Source: Modicisalibacter muralis (GTDB lineage Bacteria; Pseudomonadota; Gammaproteobacteria; Pseudomonadales; Halomonadaceae). Taken from it: 64,000 nucleotides of DNA. The notes under the pieces are model-generated. The model did no database searches and was not told the DNA's origin. It saw only the letters and a list, made by a program, of their open reading frames with translations. Position numbers and translations under genes: made by a program. Positions 44,528 through 53,199 of this stretch are shown here, in pieces. Position 1 is the first letter of the stretch. Each line of letters opens with the position of its first letter. Location: assembly GCF_900102945.1 (NCBI RefSeq), contig NZ_FNGI01000009.1, forward strand, positions 62,001 through 126,000. Reading direction: 5' to 3'.

Positions 44528-45208
44528 ATGTCTCGCTCTCTGGGTATTGTCATCATCCTGGCGGTCTCCCTGGTTTCGCTCGGTCTGCTATGGCAGTGGC
44601 TGGCCATGAGCGATGCGCTAACGCCGGGGCATCTGCTTCAGTACACGCTGGCCTGGCGCAATTCGCCGTGGGCGATCGTGGCGGTCATGGCGATCTACGC
44701 CGGCGCCTCGCTAGTGGTCTTCCCAATGAGCATTCTGGGCATGGCGACTGGACTGGTGTTCGGTCCGCTATGGGGATTCGTCTACGCCATGGCCGGAACC
44801 TTGCTGGTTTCGGTCATCACCTACTGGATTGGCCGTCGGCTGGGTCGTGAGGCACTACTGAGCCACGGGGGGCGGCGCCTGAACGGCCTGGCAAGGCGTC
44901 TCGCCGGACGTGGCATTCGTACCATGGCGGTCATCAACCTGCTGCCGCTGGCGCCTTTCACGTTGACCAACATGCTGGCCGGCGCCTTTCATCTACGCTT
45001 TCGCGATTATCTGGCAGGATCATTGGTGGGTATCGTCCCCTGGGTCATGGGCTTGACGCTACTGAGCAGCCAAGTCAGGGAACTGCTGACCGCCGAGAAT
45101 CGCACCGAGCTACTGGTATCGCTGGGCGGGATCGCACTAGGCTTGCTGATATTGCTGGGGCTAAAGCGCTATGCCACGCACCGCCAACGGCAACGCTCGC
45201 GGCATTGA
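44528..45208 (+). CDS. TVP38/TMEM64-family VTT-domain membrane protein
   Basis: This 226-residue inner-membrane protein has 5-6 hydrophobic segments. The VTT (SNARE-associated/DedA-like) core is seen as FPMSILGMATGLVFGPLWGF, TYWIGRRLGR and INLLPLAPFTLTNMLAGAF. The family is linked to lipid scrambling or membrane homeostasis, but bacterial members are mostly uncharacterised. It is convergent with the GT4 glycosyltransferase gene. Confidence 0.82.
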   Translation: MSRSLGIVIILAVSLVSLGLLWQWLAMSDALTPGHLLQYTLAWRNSPWAIVAVMAIYAGASLVVFPMSILGMATGLVFGPLWGFVYAMAGTLLVSVITYWIGRRLGREALLSHGGRRLNGLARRLAGRGIRTMAVINLLPLAPFTLTNMLAGAFHLRFRDYLAGSLVGIVPWVMGLTLLSSQVRELLTAENRTELLVSLGGIALGLLILLGLKRYATHRQRQRSRH

Positions 45209-45233
45209 TTCCGGCTGTACTCAACCGGTCCGA

Positions 45234-46538
45234 CTACTTCTGGGGAGCCTTGGACTCGTTGGTTTCGAAGCTGATCACTGGCTCGTCCTGAAACACCCAA
45301 CGCAGTATACGTCCGCGGTGGCGCAATAACTGCCACTCCGCTCCCAATCGACTGCGCACGCGCTCCCAGGCGCCATCATCGGCGTGGCTGAACGGCCCAC
45401 CGGCGGCAATCGCCCGACGGTAAACCGCTATGCAACGGGCCGTGCAGCGAGTTTCATCGAAATTGGCCGCCGTGGCCAGCGCCCCATCGCGCAGCACTGC
45501 GCGACGCTGGGCATCGTTCAAACTAGCCAGCATATCGGCGAAGGTCTCGGCGTCGTCATTGGGCAGCAGCAAGCCGTTATTGCCATTCGCCAACACTTCG
45601 CGCACCCCGCTGGCATTGACTGCCACGACGGGCAACCCAGTGGCCATCGCTTCGACCAGTACCATGCCCTGAGTCTCGCTATGCGAGGCGAAGGCAAACA
45701 CGTCCATGGCGTGATAGGCATCGATCAACGCCTGCTCATGAAGCTTGCCAGTGAAGTGAACCCGCTCCGCGACGCCGGCATGTATCGCTACCGCCTGCAT
45801 GGCGTCACGGGCACCGCCATCGCCGACCACCAGAAAATGCGCATCGGGCTGCCTGCGTAACAGGCGTGTCACCGCCTCGGCCAGAAACGGTAAATTCTTC
45901 TCGAGCGCCAAGCGTCCGACATGTCCAACCACATAGTCCCCGCGCGCGATCCCCAACTGCGCGCGCAGCCGCGTGCCATCGCCTCGGGAAAAACGTCGGG
46001 TATCGACTCCGCTGGGGACCACATGAACCGAGTCGTTGGCCCCACGCTGACGCATCAGGTCGCGAATGCTTTCACTCGGCGCGATCACCGCGTCGCAAAG
46101 GCGGGTGTATTCGGTGGGCAACGCCACGGCGAAGCGCTGCATGCGCGGCGAGTCGCCAGGCACGTAATGAGTATAGTGCTCGTACAGCGTGTGATGCGTG
46201 AATATCAGCGGCAAACCGTAGGTCTCGGCGGCACGCGCGGCGGTGTCGCCAAGCAGAAATGGATGGTGAGAATGGATGATATCGGGATCGAACTCCTCGA
46301 TGACCTCATAGAGCCGACCGGGAATCGGCACCGGCAAGGAGAAATCGCTGCCATTGAAACGCTGCATCGCGGCCACGCGAACCACATCGGGCTCATGACG
46401 CGGCTGCCCTTTCATCTTTGGCGCCACGACCAATACCCGGTGCCCCTCCGCCTGCAGGCGCGACTTGAGCCGCTGCACGGATTCGCTGACCCCGCCGACT
46501 ATCGGGCGATAGGTATTGGTAAACATGAGTATATTCAA
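45234..46538 (-). CDS. Glycosyltransferase family 4
   Basis: This 434-residue GT-B enzyme has an N-terminal TNTYRPIVGGVSESVQRL loop and IIHSHHPFLLG. The C-terminal donor-binding EX7E motif is in SETQGMVLVEAM, with LPVVAVNASGVREVL following. It resembles glycolipid- and glycogen-type family 4 transferases such as diacylglycerol glucosyltransferases. Translation most likely starts at a TTG (46538), seven bases after GGGAGG; no ATG has a comparable site. Neighbourhood with a VTT membrane protein is compatible with a membrane-lipid role. Confidence 0.85.
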   Translation of the reverse strand: MNILMFTNTYRPIVGGVSESVQRLKSRLQAEGHRVLVVAPKMKGQPRHEPDVVRVAAMQRFNGSDFSLPVPIPGRLYEVIEEFDPDIIHSHHPFLLGDTAARAAETYGLPLIFTHHTLYEHYTHYVPGDSPRMQRFAVALPTEYTRLCDAVIAPSESIRDLMRQRGANDSVHVVPSGVDTRRFSRGDGTRLRAQLGIARGDYVVGHVGRLALEKNLPFLAEAVTRLLRRQPDAHFLVVGDGGARDAMQAVAIHAGVAERVHFTGKLHEQALIDAYHAMDVFAFASHSETQGMVLVEAMATGLPVVAVNASGVREVLANGNNGLLLPNDDAETFADMLASLNDAQRRAVLRDGALATAANFDETRCTARCIAVYRRAIAAGGPFSHADDGAWERVRSRLGAEWQLLRHRGRILRWVFQDEPVISFETNESKAPQK

Positions 46539-46626
46539 GCCATCGCCTCCCTTGGCAATCAAACACCCCACCCTCGAAGCCGCACATCATAGCAGCCGTG
46601 CTAGCGTCTGCCATGGTTATCGCTAA

Positions 46627-47547
46627 CTATACCGGTGGTTGCGATATCCGTCCCGGCAATGACTCCTCAAGATAGGCAATGAAGGCGCGCAGGCGCGTCG
46701 GTACGTGTCGGCGCTGCTCATACACGGCATAAAAATCCGCTTCCACGCCTTGCCATTCTGGCAGCAAGGCGACAAGTTCACCGCTTTGAAGATGACGGTA
46801 CACATCCCACCACGAGCGTAACATCACGCCATGCCCATCCAGCGCCAGGCGGGTGATCACTTCACCGTCATTGCTGGCCAGACGCCCGCCCACCTTGACC
46901 GCCACTTCACGTGAGCCGCTGACGAAGCGCCATAGAGCGTAGTCACTGTCATTCTCGCGCACCACCAGACATTGGCAAGCGCCGAGTTCCTGAGGCGTCT
47001 TCAGCGCCGGCATGTTTGCTACGTAATCCGGCGCGGCACACAGCACGCGCCGGTTGCGCAATATGCGCCGCGCCACCAGGCGTGAATCGGGCGGACGACC
47101 GACACGGATGCCAACATCAAAGCCATGATCGGCCAGATTGAGAGGGAAGTTGGTCAACTCCAGCAGCAGTTCGAGACGTGGGTGCTCGGCGGTGAAGCGT
47201 GAAATCAGTGGTGCGACATGGCGCCGCCCAAAACCGAAGGTGGCGTTGATTCGCAGTCGCCCGGTCAACTCGCTCTGGCGATCGCCCAATGCGCCTTCGA
47301 GATCGCCTAGCTCATCGAGAATCGCCGCGCCACGCGCACTATACAGCTCGCCTTCAGGAGTCAGGGTCAGCCGCCGCGTGGTACGGCTGGCCAGTTGCAC
47401 GCCCAGGCGCGCCTCGAGCTGGCTCAGCCGCTTGCTCACTGCCGACAGTGACAGCCCCAGCTCGCGGGCCGTCGCGGTCAGGTTGCCGCACTGGGCCAGA
47501 CGCTGAAAGAAGGCGAGATCGTCAAGTTGCGCCACTCGATTCTCCAC
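46627..47547 (-). CDS. LysR-family regulator, DmlR-like
   Basis: This 306-residue LysR protein has HTH LAFFQRLAQCGNLTATAREL followed by LSLSAVSKRLSQLEARLGVQL, and an effector domain like the CrgA/DmlR group. It is divergent from the tartrate/D-malate dehydrogenase gene with 96 nt between starts, exactly as dmlR is from dmlA in E. coli. It likely activates that gene in response to D-malate or tartrate. Confidence 0.87.
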   Translation of the reverse strand: MENRVAQLDDLAFFQRLAQCGNLTATARELGLSLSAVSKRLSQLEARLGVQLASRTTRRLTLTPEGELYSARGAAILDELGDLEGALGDRQSELTGRLRINATFGFGRRHVAPLISRFTAEHPRLELLLELTNFPLNLADHGFDVGIRVGRPPDSRLVARRILRNRRVLCAAPDYVANMPALKTPQELGACQCLVVRENDSDYALWRFVSGSREVAVKVGGRLASNDGEVITRLALDGHGVMLRSWWDVYRHLQSGELVALLPEWQGVEADFYAVYEQRRHVPTRLRAFIAYLEESLPGRISQPPV

Positions 47548-47643
47548 TTATGCGCAATAGTAACTTGCACTCTAGCCTGATTATCTCACGCAACCCAGGG
47601 GCTAGACTGCAGGTAAGGTAACCACTCTCGACAGGAGAATCTT

Positions 47644-48723
47644 ATGAGTCACAAGATCGCCGTCATCGCCGGTGACGGCATCGGCACGGAAGTCATGCCC
47701 GAAGGGTTGCGCGTACTCGAAGCCGCCGCCGAGCGTTTTAACATCGCGCTGTCCTTCGAGCACTTCGATTTCGCCAGCTGCGATTACTATCTCGAGCACG
47801 GCCAGATGCTGCCGGACGACTGGTTCGATATCCTGTCGAAGTTCGACGCCATCTATTACGGTGCGGTGGGCTGGCCGGACAAGGTGCCGGATCATATCTC
47901 GCTGTGGGGCTCGATCCTGCAGTTCCGGCGGGCCTTCGACCAGTACATCAATCTGCGCCCGTGCCGGCTGATTCCCGGCATCAAGAGCCCACTGGCCGAC
48001 CGCGAGCCCGGCGATATCGATTTCTACGTGGTGCGCGAGAATACCGAGGGCGAGTATTCGAGCGTCGGCGGCAGGATGTTCGAAGGCACCGAGCGCGAGG
48101 TGGTCATCCAGGATACCGTGATGACCCGCACCGGCATCGACCGGGTACTCAAGTACGCCTTCGAACTGGCCGCCAAGCGCCCGCGTCGCAAGCTAACCTC
48201 GGCCACCAAGTCCAACGGCATCTCCATCACCATGCCGTACTGGGACGAGCGAGTGAAGGCGATGGCGACGAACTACCCCGACGTTACCGTCGATCAGTAC
48301 CATATCGATATCCTGACCGCCAATTTCGTCATGCACCCCGACTGGTTCGACGTGGTGGTGGCGAGCAACCTGTTCGGCGACATTCTTTCCGACCTGGGGC
48401 CGGCGTGTACCGGCACCATCGGCGTGGCGCCATCGGCCAATATCAATCCCGAGGGCCGCTTCCCCAGCATGTTCGAGCCGGTCCATGGCAGCGCCCCGGA
48501 CATCGCCGGCAAGGGCATCGCCAATCCGATCGGTCAGATCTGGAGCGGCGCGATGATGCTGGAACATCTCGGCTTCGAGGATGCCGGCAAGGCCATCGTC
48601 GAAGCGATCGAGAACGTGCTCAAGGAGGGCCCCGAGCAGGCACCCTTGACGCCGGATTTAAAAGGCAAGGGTGACACGCAAGCGTTGGGCAAGGCGATTG
48701 CCGAAGCGCTCAGCGCCGGCTAA
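47644..48723 (+). CDS. Tartrate dehydrogenase/D-malate dehydrogenase (decarboxylating)
   Basis: This 359-residue beta-decarboxylating dehydrogenase has AVIAGDGIGTEVMPEGLRVL at the N-terminus, substrate residues in LRPCRLIPG, the YVVRENTEGEYSSVGG block and the metal/NAD region NLFGDILSDLGP and EPVHGSAPDIAGKG. It oxidises D-malate or tartrate with NAD+ to oxaloacetate/pyruvate-type products. CAGGAGAAT precedes the ATG. Length and motifs fit TtuC/DmlA rather than isopropylmalate dehydrogenase. Confidence 0.92.
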   Translation: MSHKIAVIAGDGIGTEVMPEGLRVLEAAAERFNIALSFEHFDFASCDYYLEHGQMLPDDWFDILSKFDAIYYGAVGWPDKVPDHISLWGSILQFRRAFDQYINLRPCRLIPGIKSPLADREPGDIDFYVVRENTEGEYSSVGGRMFEGTEREVVIQDTVMTRTGIDRVLKYAFELAAKRPRRKLTSATKSNGISITMPYWDERVKAMATNYPDVTVDQYHIDILTANFVMHPDWFDVVVASNLFGDILSDLGPACTGTIGVAPSANINPEGRFPSMFEPVHGSAPDIAGKGIANPIGQIWSGAMMLEHLGFEDAGKAIVEAIENVLKEGPEQAPLTPDLKGKGDTQALGKAIAEALSAG

Positions 48724-48766
48724 TCGCCACCCTGGATTGTCATTTTTCTGACAGTCTTTTGCCTCA

Positions 48767-48808
48767 AAAACATCATCAGAGCATCCTAGGATGCTCTGAT
48801 GATGTTTT
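48767..48808. terminator. Perfect 42-nt palindrome, bidirectional terminator
   Basis: Two 21-nt arms (AAAACATCATCAGAGCATCC plus T) are exact complements meeting at CCTAGG. Outer A-runs on the left and T-runs on the right give a T-tract on both strands, so it can stop transcription in either direction. It lies 44 nt after the dehydrogenase stop. Confidence 0.85.
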
Positions 48809-48918
48809 AGCACAGCGTTCACTTATTCCGTGATTCGTTTTATCCCGATTTCTTCTTGCAACTTTCTTCCGATGCTCCTATCACAAATAGGGTACGTCAT
48901 CCCGATAAGGACATCTCA

Positions 48919-49488
48919 ATGATCATCGCCACGCGTCTGCCCACATTTCCCCGCCTCACCTGGCTCGCACCTTTTTCGCTGCTGGCCGGCTGCACCGGCA
49001 TCCCCGAGGGCACCAAACCGGTCACCGGTTTCAAACTCGACCCCTACCTCGGGCAGTGGTATGAAATCGCGCGTCTGCCACATGGCTTCGAAGAGGGGCT
49101 GTCGTGCGTCACCGCCACCTATACCCGGCGTGAAGATGGCGGCGTGCGAGTCGTCAATCGCGGCTACAACCTGTCCGAAGGCGAATGGGACGTCGCCGAG
49201 GGCAAGGCCTACTTCATCGAAGAACCCAGTGTCGGCAGGCTCAAGGTCAGCTTTTTCGGGCCGTTCTACGGTGGCTACAACATCCTCGAACTGGATGACG
49301 ACTATCGCCATGCGCTGGTCGCTGGCCCGGATCGCGACTATCTGTGGATTCTTGCCCGCGAGCCGCGCATCGACGAAACGACCTATCGCTCGCTGGTCCG
49401 GCGCGCCGGCGAGCTGGATTTCCCCGTCGATGAGTTGATCCGCGTGGAACAGGACGTGGCCGTCTGCCCGAAACGCGCCGTCGGTTAA
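48919..49488 (+). CDS. blc: Outer-membrane lipoprotein, lipocalin (Blc-like)
   Basis: This 189-residue lipoprotein has lipobox LLAGC (Cys25) and a lipocalin fold. The GxW motif YLGQWYEIARLPHGFE and the later FFGPFYGGYNILELDDDYRH and LWILAREP segments match Blc. It binds lysophospholipids or fatty acids at the outer membrane in E. coli and is stress-induced there. The ATG at 48919 gives a normal signal peptide; a longer frame upstream is not used. Confidence 0.9.
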   Translation: MIIATRLPTFPRLTWLAPFSLLAGCTGIPEGTKPVTGFKLDPYLGQWYEIARLPHGFEEGLSCVTATYTRREDGGVRVVNRGYNLSEGEWDVAEGKAYFIEEPSVGRLKVSFFGPFYGGYNILELDDDYRHALVAGPDRDYLWILAREPRIDETTYRSLVRRAGELDFPVDELIRVEQDVAVCPKRAVG

Positions 49489-49676
49489 GGTGGCGGAGCG
49501 GTTTTCATTATCGCACCCGCCATTTTCATCAGCCCGACGTGGGCCCTTGTCGTTGATCGAATGTCGCTGGAAGGTTGCTACCTATCGCGGTTGCTAATCG
49601 AGTATTCCTATTGCTGCTACCCGGCCGCGCGACTCGTTACCGAACTTTCCCGGACTCAACGACAGGCAGGCGCCCA

Positions 49677-50495
49677 ATGACAATCGATCAGTTCTTCGCC
49701 AAGCTGTGGGACGATTACATCGCCATGACCCCGCAGGCCCAGCGAATTCATGATGCCTTCGTCGCCGAGGGCGAAGCCATCGTCAACGATCACGTTGCCT
49801 TTCGCACCTTCGATCGCGGCCCGATCACCCTCTCCGATCTCGAGCCGCACCTGCTGGCGCTGGGCTACACGCGCTTCGAGCCCTACGAGTTCGAGGCCAA
49901 GAAACTGCGCGCCTACGGCTATTTGCCGCCATCCGACGACCAGCCTCGGGTGTTTCTCTCCGAACTGATGTGCGACCGCCTCTCCGATGCCGCGCAGCGC
50001 ATCATCGATGGCCTCGTCGCGCAGATCGATGCTGACGAGGTAAAAACGCCCGAGGTGATGTGGGCCGGTCGGCTGTGGCAAGCGCCCAGCTTCGAGGATT
50101 ACCAGGCGCTGATGGAAGAGAGCGAATACGCCGCCTGGCTGTCGATCATCGGCCTGCGCGCCAATCACTTCACCATCAGCGTCAACCAGTTCAAGACCTA
50201 TGACAGTGTCGAGCAGGTGCTGACCAAGGTCGAATCGCTGGGCCTGGGCATCAATGCCTCCGGCGGGCGCATCAAGGGCACGCCCGAAGTCCTGCTGGAG
50301 CAGGGCTCTACACTCGCCGATCGCGCGCCTTTCACCTTCGCCGGCGGCCAGGTCGAAGAGATCCCCACCTGCTACTACGAGTTCGCCAAGCGCTACGACG
50401 ACGCCAACGGCAAGCTCTATCAGGGCTTCGTCGCCGCCAGTGCCGACAAGATATTCGAATCGACTGACATTCGTGGCGTCGCGCATGCTGAGTGA
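49677..50495 (+). CDS. DUF1338 family iron dioxygenase/decarboxylase (2-oxoadipate type)
   Basis: This 272-residue protein of DUF1338 shows candidate Fe(II) ligands His39 (VNDHVAFRTF), His164 (RANHFTISVN) and Glu235 (CYYEFAKRY). HglS/YdcJ members convert 2-oxoadipate to 2-hydroxyglutarate in D-lysine catabolism; this shorter protein keeps the three-ligand pattern. It overlaps astE by 11 nt, so the two are coupled, which suggests a shared role in amino-acid catabolism. The exact substrate is inference. Confidence 0.8.
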   Translation: MTIDQFFAKLWDDYIAMTPQAQRIHDAFVAEGEAIVNDHVAFRTFDRGPITLSDLEPHLLALGYTRFEPYEFEAKKLRAYGYLPPSDDQPRVFLSELMCDRLSDAAQRIIDGLVAQIDADEVKTPEVMWAGRLWQAPSFEDYQALMEESEYAAWLSIIGLRANHFTISVNQFKTYDSVEQVLTKVESLGLGINASGGRIKGTPEVLLEQGSTLADRAPFTFAGGQVEEIPTCYYEFAKRYDDANGKLYQGFVAASADKIFESTDIRGVAHAE

Positions 50496-51486
50496 GTGGC
50501 TCGGCCTGACGCTGGACGATGAAACGCCGGATGCCCGTGAAGGGCGCCTGCCGTTCGGTCGCTATGTGCTGCATGGCCCCGGCATTCTCGAACTGTTGCC
50601 CAGCGCGCGCCAGACGCAGGCCAGGGCCTGTGTGATCTCGGCCGGCATTCACGGCAACGAGACGGCACCCATCGAACTCGTCGGCGAGCTGCTGTCGCGA
50701 CTCGAAGCCGGGTTGATTCGCTTGGGCGCACCGACCTTGATTCTGCTCGGCAACCTGCCGGCGATGCGCGCCAGCCAGCGTTTTTGCGTCACCAATCTCA
50801 ATCGGCTGTTCCGGCGCGATCTGGCGGATCACGGCGATGAACCACCGGGCTATGAACCAAAGCGTGCCCGCGAACTGATGGACGCCGTGGATGCTTTCTA
50901 TGCGCGTCATGAAGACGCCGAGCGTATCCATTACGACCTGCATACCGCGATCCGCGATAGCCGCTATCCACGCTTTGCCGTCGAGCCATTCGCCGACACC
51001 GCCATCCACGCCGAGCAGTGGCGCTGGCTGGCGGCCGCCGGGTTGCAGGCCGTCTTGCATCAACACCAGCATAGCTGGACCTTCTCGCACTACTCGAAAC
51101 ACTACCATCAGGCCCAGGCGTTCACCCTGGAACTGGGCAAGGTGCGACCGTTCGGCGACAACGACCTGGCCGTGCTGCGCCCGATGCGCGCCCTGCTCGA
51201 AGCCCTTATCGAAGGCCGCGAGCCACAGGGCGGCGACCCGGCAAGCATGGCGTTCTTTCGCGTCGAGCATGAGTTGATACGTGAATCCGAGCAATTCGCC
51301 CTGCACTTCGCCGACGACACACCGAATTTCAGCGAGTTCGATGTTGGCACGCGCTTGGCGAGCGACGCCGTGGCCGGCGATTTCATCGTCGATGATGCGC
51401 CATTGGCAGTGGTTTTTCCCAACGCCCATGTCGAAATCGGTGCCCGTGCCGCTCTGCTGGTACGCAAAATCGCGACACCCGATTAA
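50485..51486 (+). CDS. astE: Succinylglutamate desuccinylase AstE
   Basis: This 333-residue zinc carboxypeptidase-like enzyme has metal ligands His56 and Glu59 (AGIHGNETAP) and His153 (YDLHTAIRDS), the AstE/aspartoacylase pattern. It hydrolyses N-succinylglutamate to succinate and glutamate, the last step of the arginine succinyltransferase pathway. Other ast genes are absent here. The ATG at 50485 lies inside the previous gene's end. A basic amino-acid-type ABC transporter follows downstream. Confidence 0.9.
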   Translation: MLSEWLGLTLDDETPDAREGRLPFGRYVLHGPGILELLPSARQTQARACVISAGIHGNETAPIELVGELLSRLEAGLIRLGAPTLILLGNLPAMRASQRFCVTNLNRLFRRDLADHGDEPPGYEPKRARELMDAVDAFYARHEDAERIHYDLHTAIRDSRYPRFAVEPFADTAIHAEQWRWLAAAGLQAVLHQHQHSWTFSHYSKHYHQAQAFTLELGKVRPFGDNDLAVLRPMRALLEALIEGREPQGGDPASMAFFRVEHELIRESEQFALHFADDTPNFSEFDVGTRLASDAVAGDFIVDDAPLAVVFPNAHVEIGARAALLVRKIATPD

Positions 51487-51572
51487 ATAGCGTTGATGCA
51501 ACATCGCCTGCCAACGTCGCACAACCAAGATAAAAAAGACAGACACAACAAAAAGTTAGAGGAAATACCACC

Positions 51573-51632
51573 ATGAAATCTTCGGCACCCCTTCGACCAA
51601 AGCCGTATATCCATACTTCCAGCAACACCTGA
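51573..51632 (+). CDS. Possible 19-codon leader peptide
   Basis: An AGAGGAA site eight bases before ATG opens a 19-codon frame (MKSSAPLRPKPYIHTSSNT) ending in TGA, 78 nt before the ABC transporter operon. A TTAGAAT -10-like box lies after it (about 51650), which argues against it being in the same transcript from that promoter. It could be a leader, a remnant or chance. Confidence 0.25.
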   Translation: MKSSAPLRPKPYIHTSSNT

Positions 51633-51710
51633 ACCGTCGCCGAACGCCTGTTAGAATCGCTGCTTTTTTGCGACAACCGCGTTGCGCCAGCCCTATATGG
51701 AGCCCGACCC

Positions 51711-52481
51711 ATGGCCGATACTCCCCTTCCGCTCGAAGTGCGCAATCTGACCAAGCGCTTTGGTGATAACGAGGTCCTCAAGGGCCTTTCACTCCAGGCC
51801 CACCAGGGCGACGTGATCAGCATGATCGGCGCGTCCGGGTCCGGAAAGAGCACCTTTCTGCGCTGCATGAACTTGCTCGAACAGCCCAACGAGGGCGAGT
51901 TGATCGTGCATGGCGAATCGGTGCGCTTCAAGGAAACCCGGCATGGCCGCGAACCCGCCGACTGGCAGCAGGTCGTGCGCATGCGCGCCAAACTGTCGAT
52001 GGTATTCCAGAGCTTCAACCTGTGGGCGCACATGACGCTACTGGAAAACGTCATCGAGGCACCGATTCACGTGCTCAAGCAGCCGCGCAAGGAAGCCATC
52101 GAACAGGGCCGCGCCCTGCTCGACCGGGTCGGCCTGCTGGAGCGCGCCGACTACTATCCGGCGCAAATGTCGGGCGGCCAGCAGCAGCGTGGCGCCATCG
52201 CCCGCGCGCTCGCCATGGACCCCGAAGTGATGCTGTTCGACGAGCCGACCTCGGCGCTCGACCCGGAGCTGGTCGGCGACGTGCTCAAGGTCATGCGTGA
52301 CCTTGCCAAGGAAGGTCGCACCATGATCGTGGTGACTCACGAAATGGCCTTTGCCAAGGACGTTTCCAGCCAGGTCATTTATCTGCATCAAGGCCTGGTG
52401 GAGGAAGCGGGTCCGCCCGCCGAGGTGTTGGGCAACCCCAGCTCCGAGCGCCTCAAGCAGTTCCTGGCCCCCAAGCACTGA
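51711..52481 (+). CDS. Polar amino acid ABC transporter, ATP-binding protein
   Basis: This 256-residue HisP-type ABC ATPase has Walker A GASGSGKST, Q-loop MVFQSFNLWAHMT, signature MSGGQQQRGAIARALA and Walker B VMLFDEPTSALDPE. The NLWAHMT variant is common in HisP/AotP proteins for histidine, arginine and ornithine. It is the first gene of an ATPase-permease-permease-binding protein operon. Confidence 0.92.
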   Translation: MADTPLPLEVRNLTKRFGDNEVLKGLSLQAHQGDVISMIGASGSGKSTFLRCMNLLEQPNEGELIVHGESVRFKETRHGREPADWQQVVRMRAKLSMVFQSFNLWAHMTLLENVIEAPIHVLKQPRKEAIEQGRALLDRVGLLERADYYPAQMSGGQQQRGAIARALAMDPEVMLFDEPTSALDPELVGDVLKVMRDLAKEGRTMIVVTHEMAFAKDVSSQVIYLHQGLVEEAGPPAEVLGNPSSERLKQFLAPKH

Positions 52482-52494
52482 GTCGGAGAGACAC

Positions 52495-53199
52495 ATGATC
52501 GACCTGCATGGCTACGGACCCCGGCTGTTGGAAGGCGCCCTGGTCACCATCGAATTAGGGGTGCTGTCGCTGATCCTGGCAATCATCCTGGGCCTGCTGA
52601 CCGCCAGCGCCAAGATGTCGCGCAACCGACTTCTCCACGGCATCGGCACCCTCTATACCACGATCATTCGTGGGGTCCCCGACCTGGTGCTGATGTTGTT
52701 GCTGTTCTACGGTGGCCAGATCGGCATCAACCAGGTCACCGACCTTCTGTATTACCAGTTCGATATCGATATCTTCATCAATATCAATGCTTTCGTTGCC
52801 GGCGTCGTGACTATCGGCCTGATCTTCGGTGCCTATATGGGCGAGACCTTTCGTGGCGCCTTTTTGGCCGTGGATAACGGCCAGATCGAGGCCGCGCGCG
52901 CCTACGGCATGACCGAGCGGCTGATGTTGCGGCGCATTCGCTTCCCGTTGATGATGCGCCATGCCCTGCCCGGGCTTTCCAACAACTGGATGGTCATGCT
53001 CAAGACCACCGCCCTGGTCTCGATCATCGGCCTGGTGGACATGGTGCGCGTCGCCGAGGAAGCCGCCAAGGCCACCCATGAGCCGTTCACCTTCATGGTC
53101 CCGGTCGCGATCATCTACCTGCTCATCGCCAGCGTTTCCGAGTGGTTCTTCTCGCGCCTGCAGAAACGCTACAACGTCGGCTTCGGGGAGGCGGAATAA
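52495..53199 (+). CDS. Polar amino acid ABC transporter permease (HisQ/AotQ-like)
   Basis: This 234-residue permease has five membrane segments. TIIRGVPDLVLMLLLFYGGQ is the typical HisQ phrase and EAARAYGMTERLMLRRIRFP is the cytoplasmic EAA loop. It follows the ATPase gene by 13 nt (GGAGAG site) and overlaps the next permease by one base (TAATG). Confidence 0.92.
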   Translation: MIDLHGYGPRLLEGALVTIELGVLSLILAIILGLLTASAKMSRNRLLHGIGTLYTTIIRGVPDLVLMLLLFYGGQIGINQVTDLLYYQFDIDIFININAFVAGVVTIGLIFGAYMGETFRGAFLAVDNGQIEAARAYGMTERLMLRRIRFPLMMRHALPGLSNNWMVMLKTTALVSIIGLVDMVRVAEEAAKATHEPFTFMVPVAIIYLLIASVSEWFFSRLQKRYNVGFGEAE

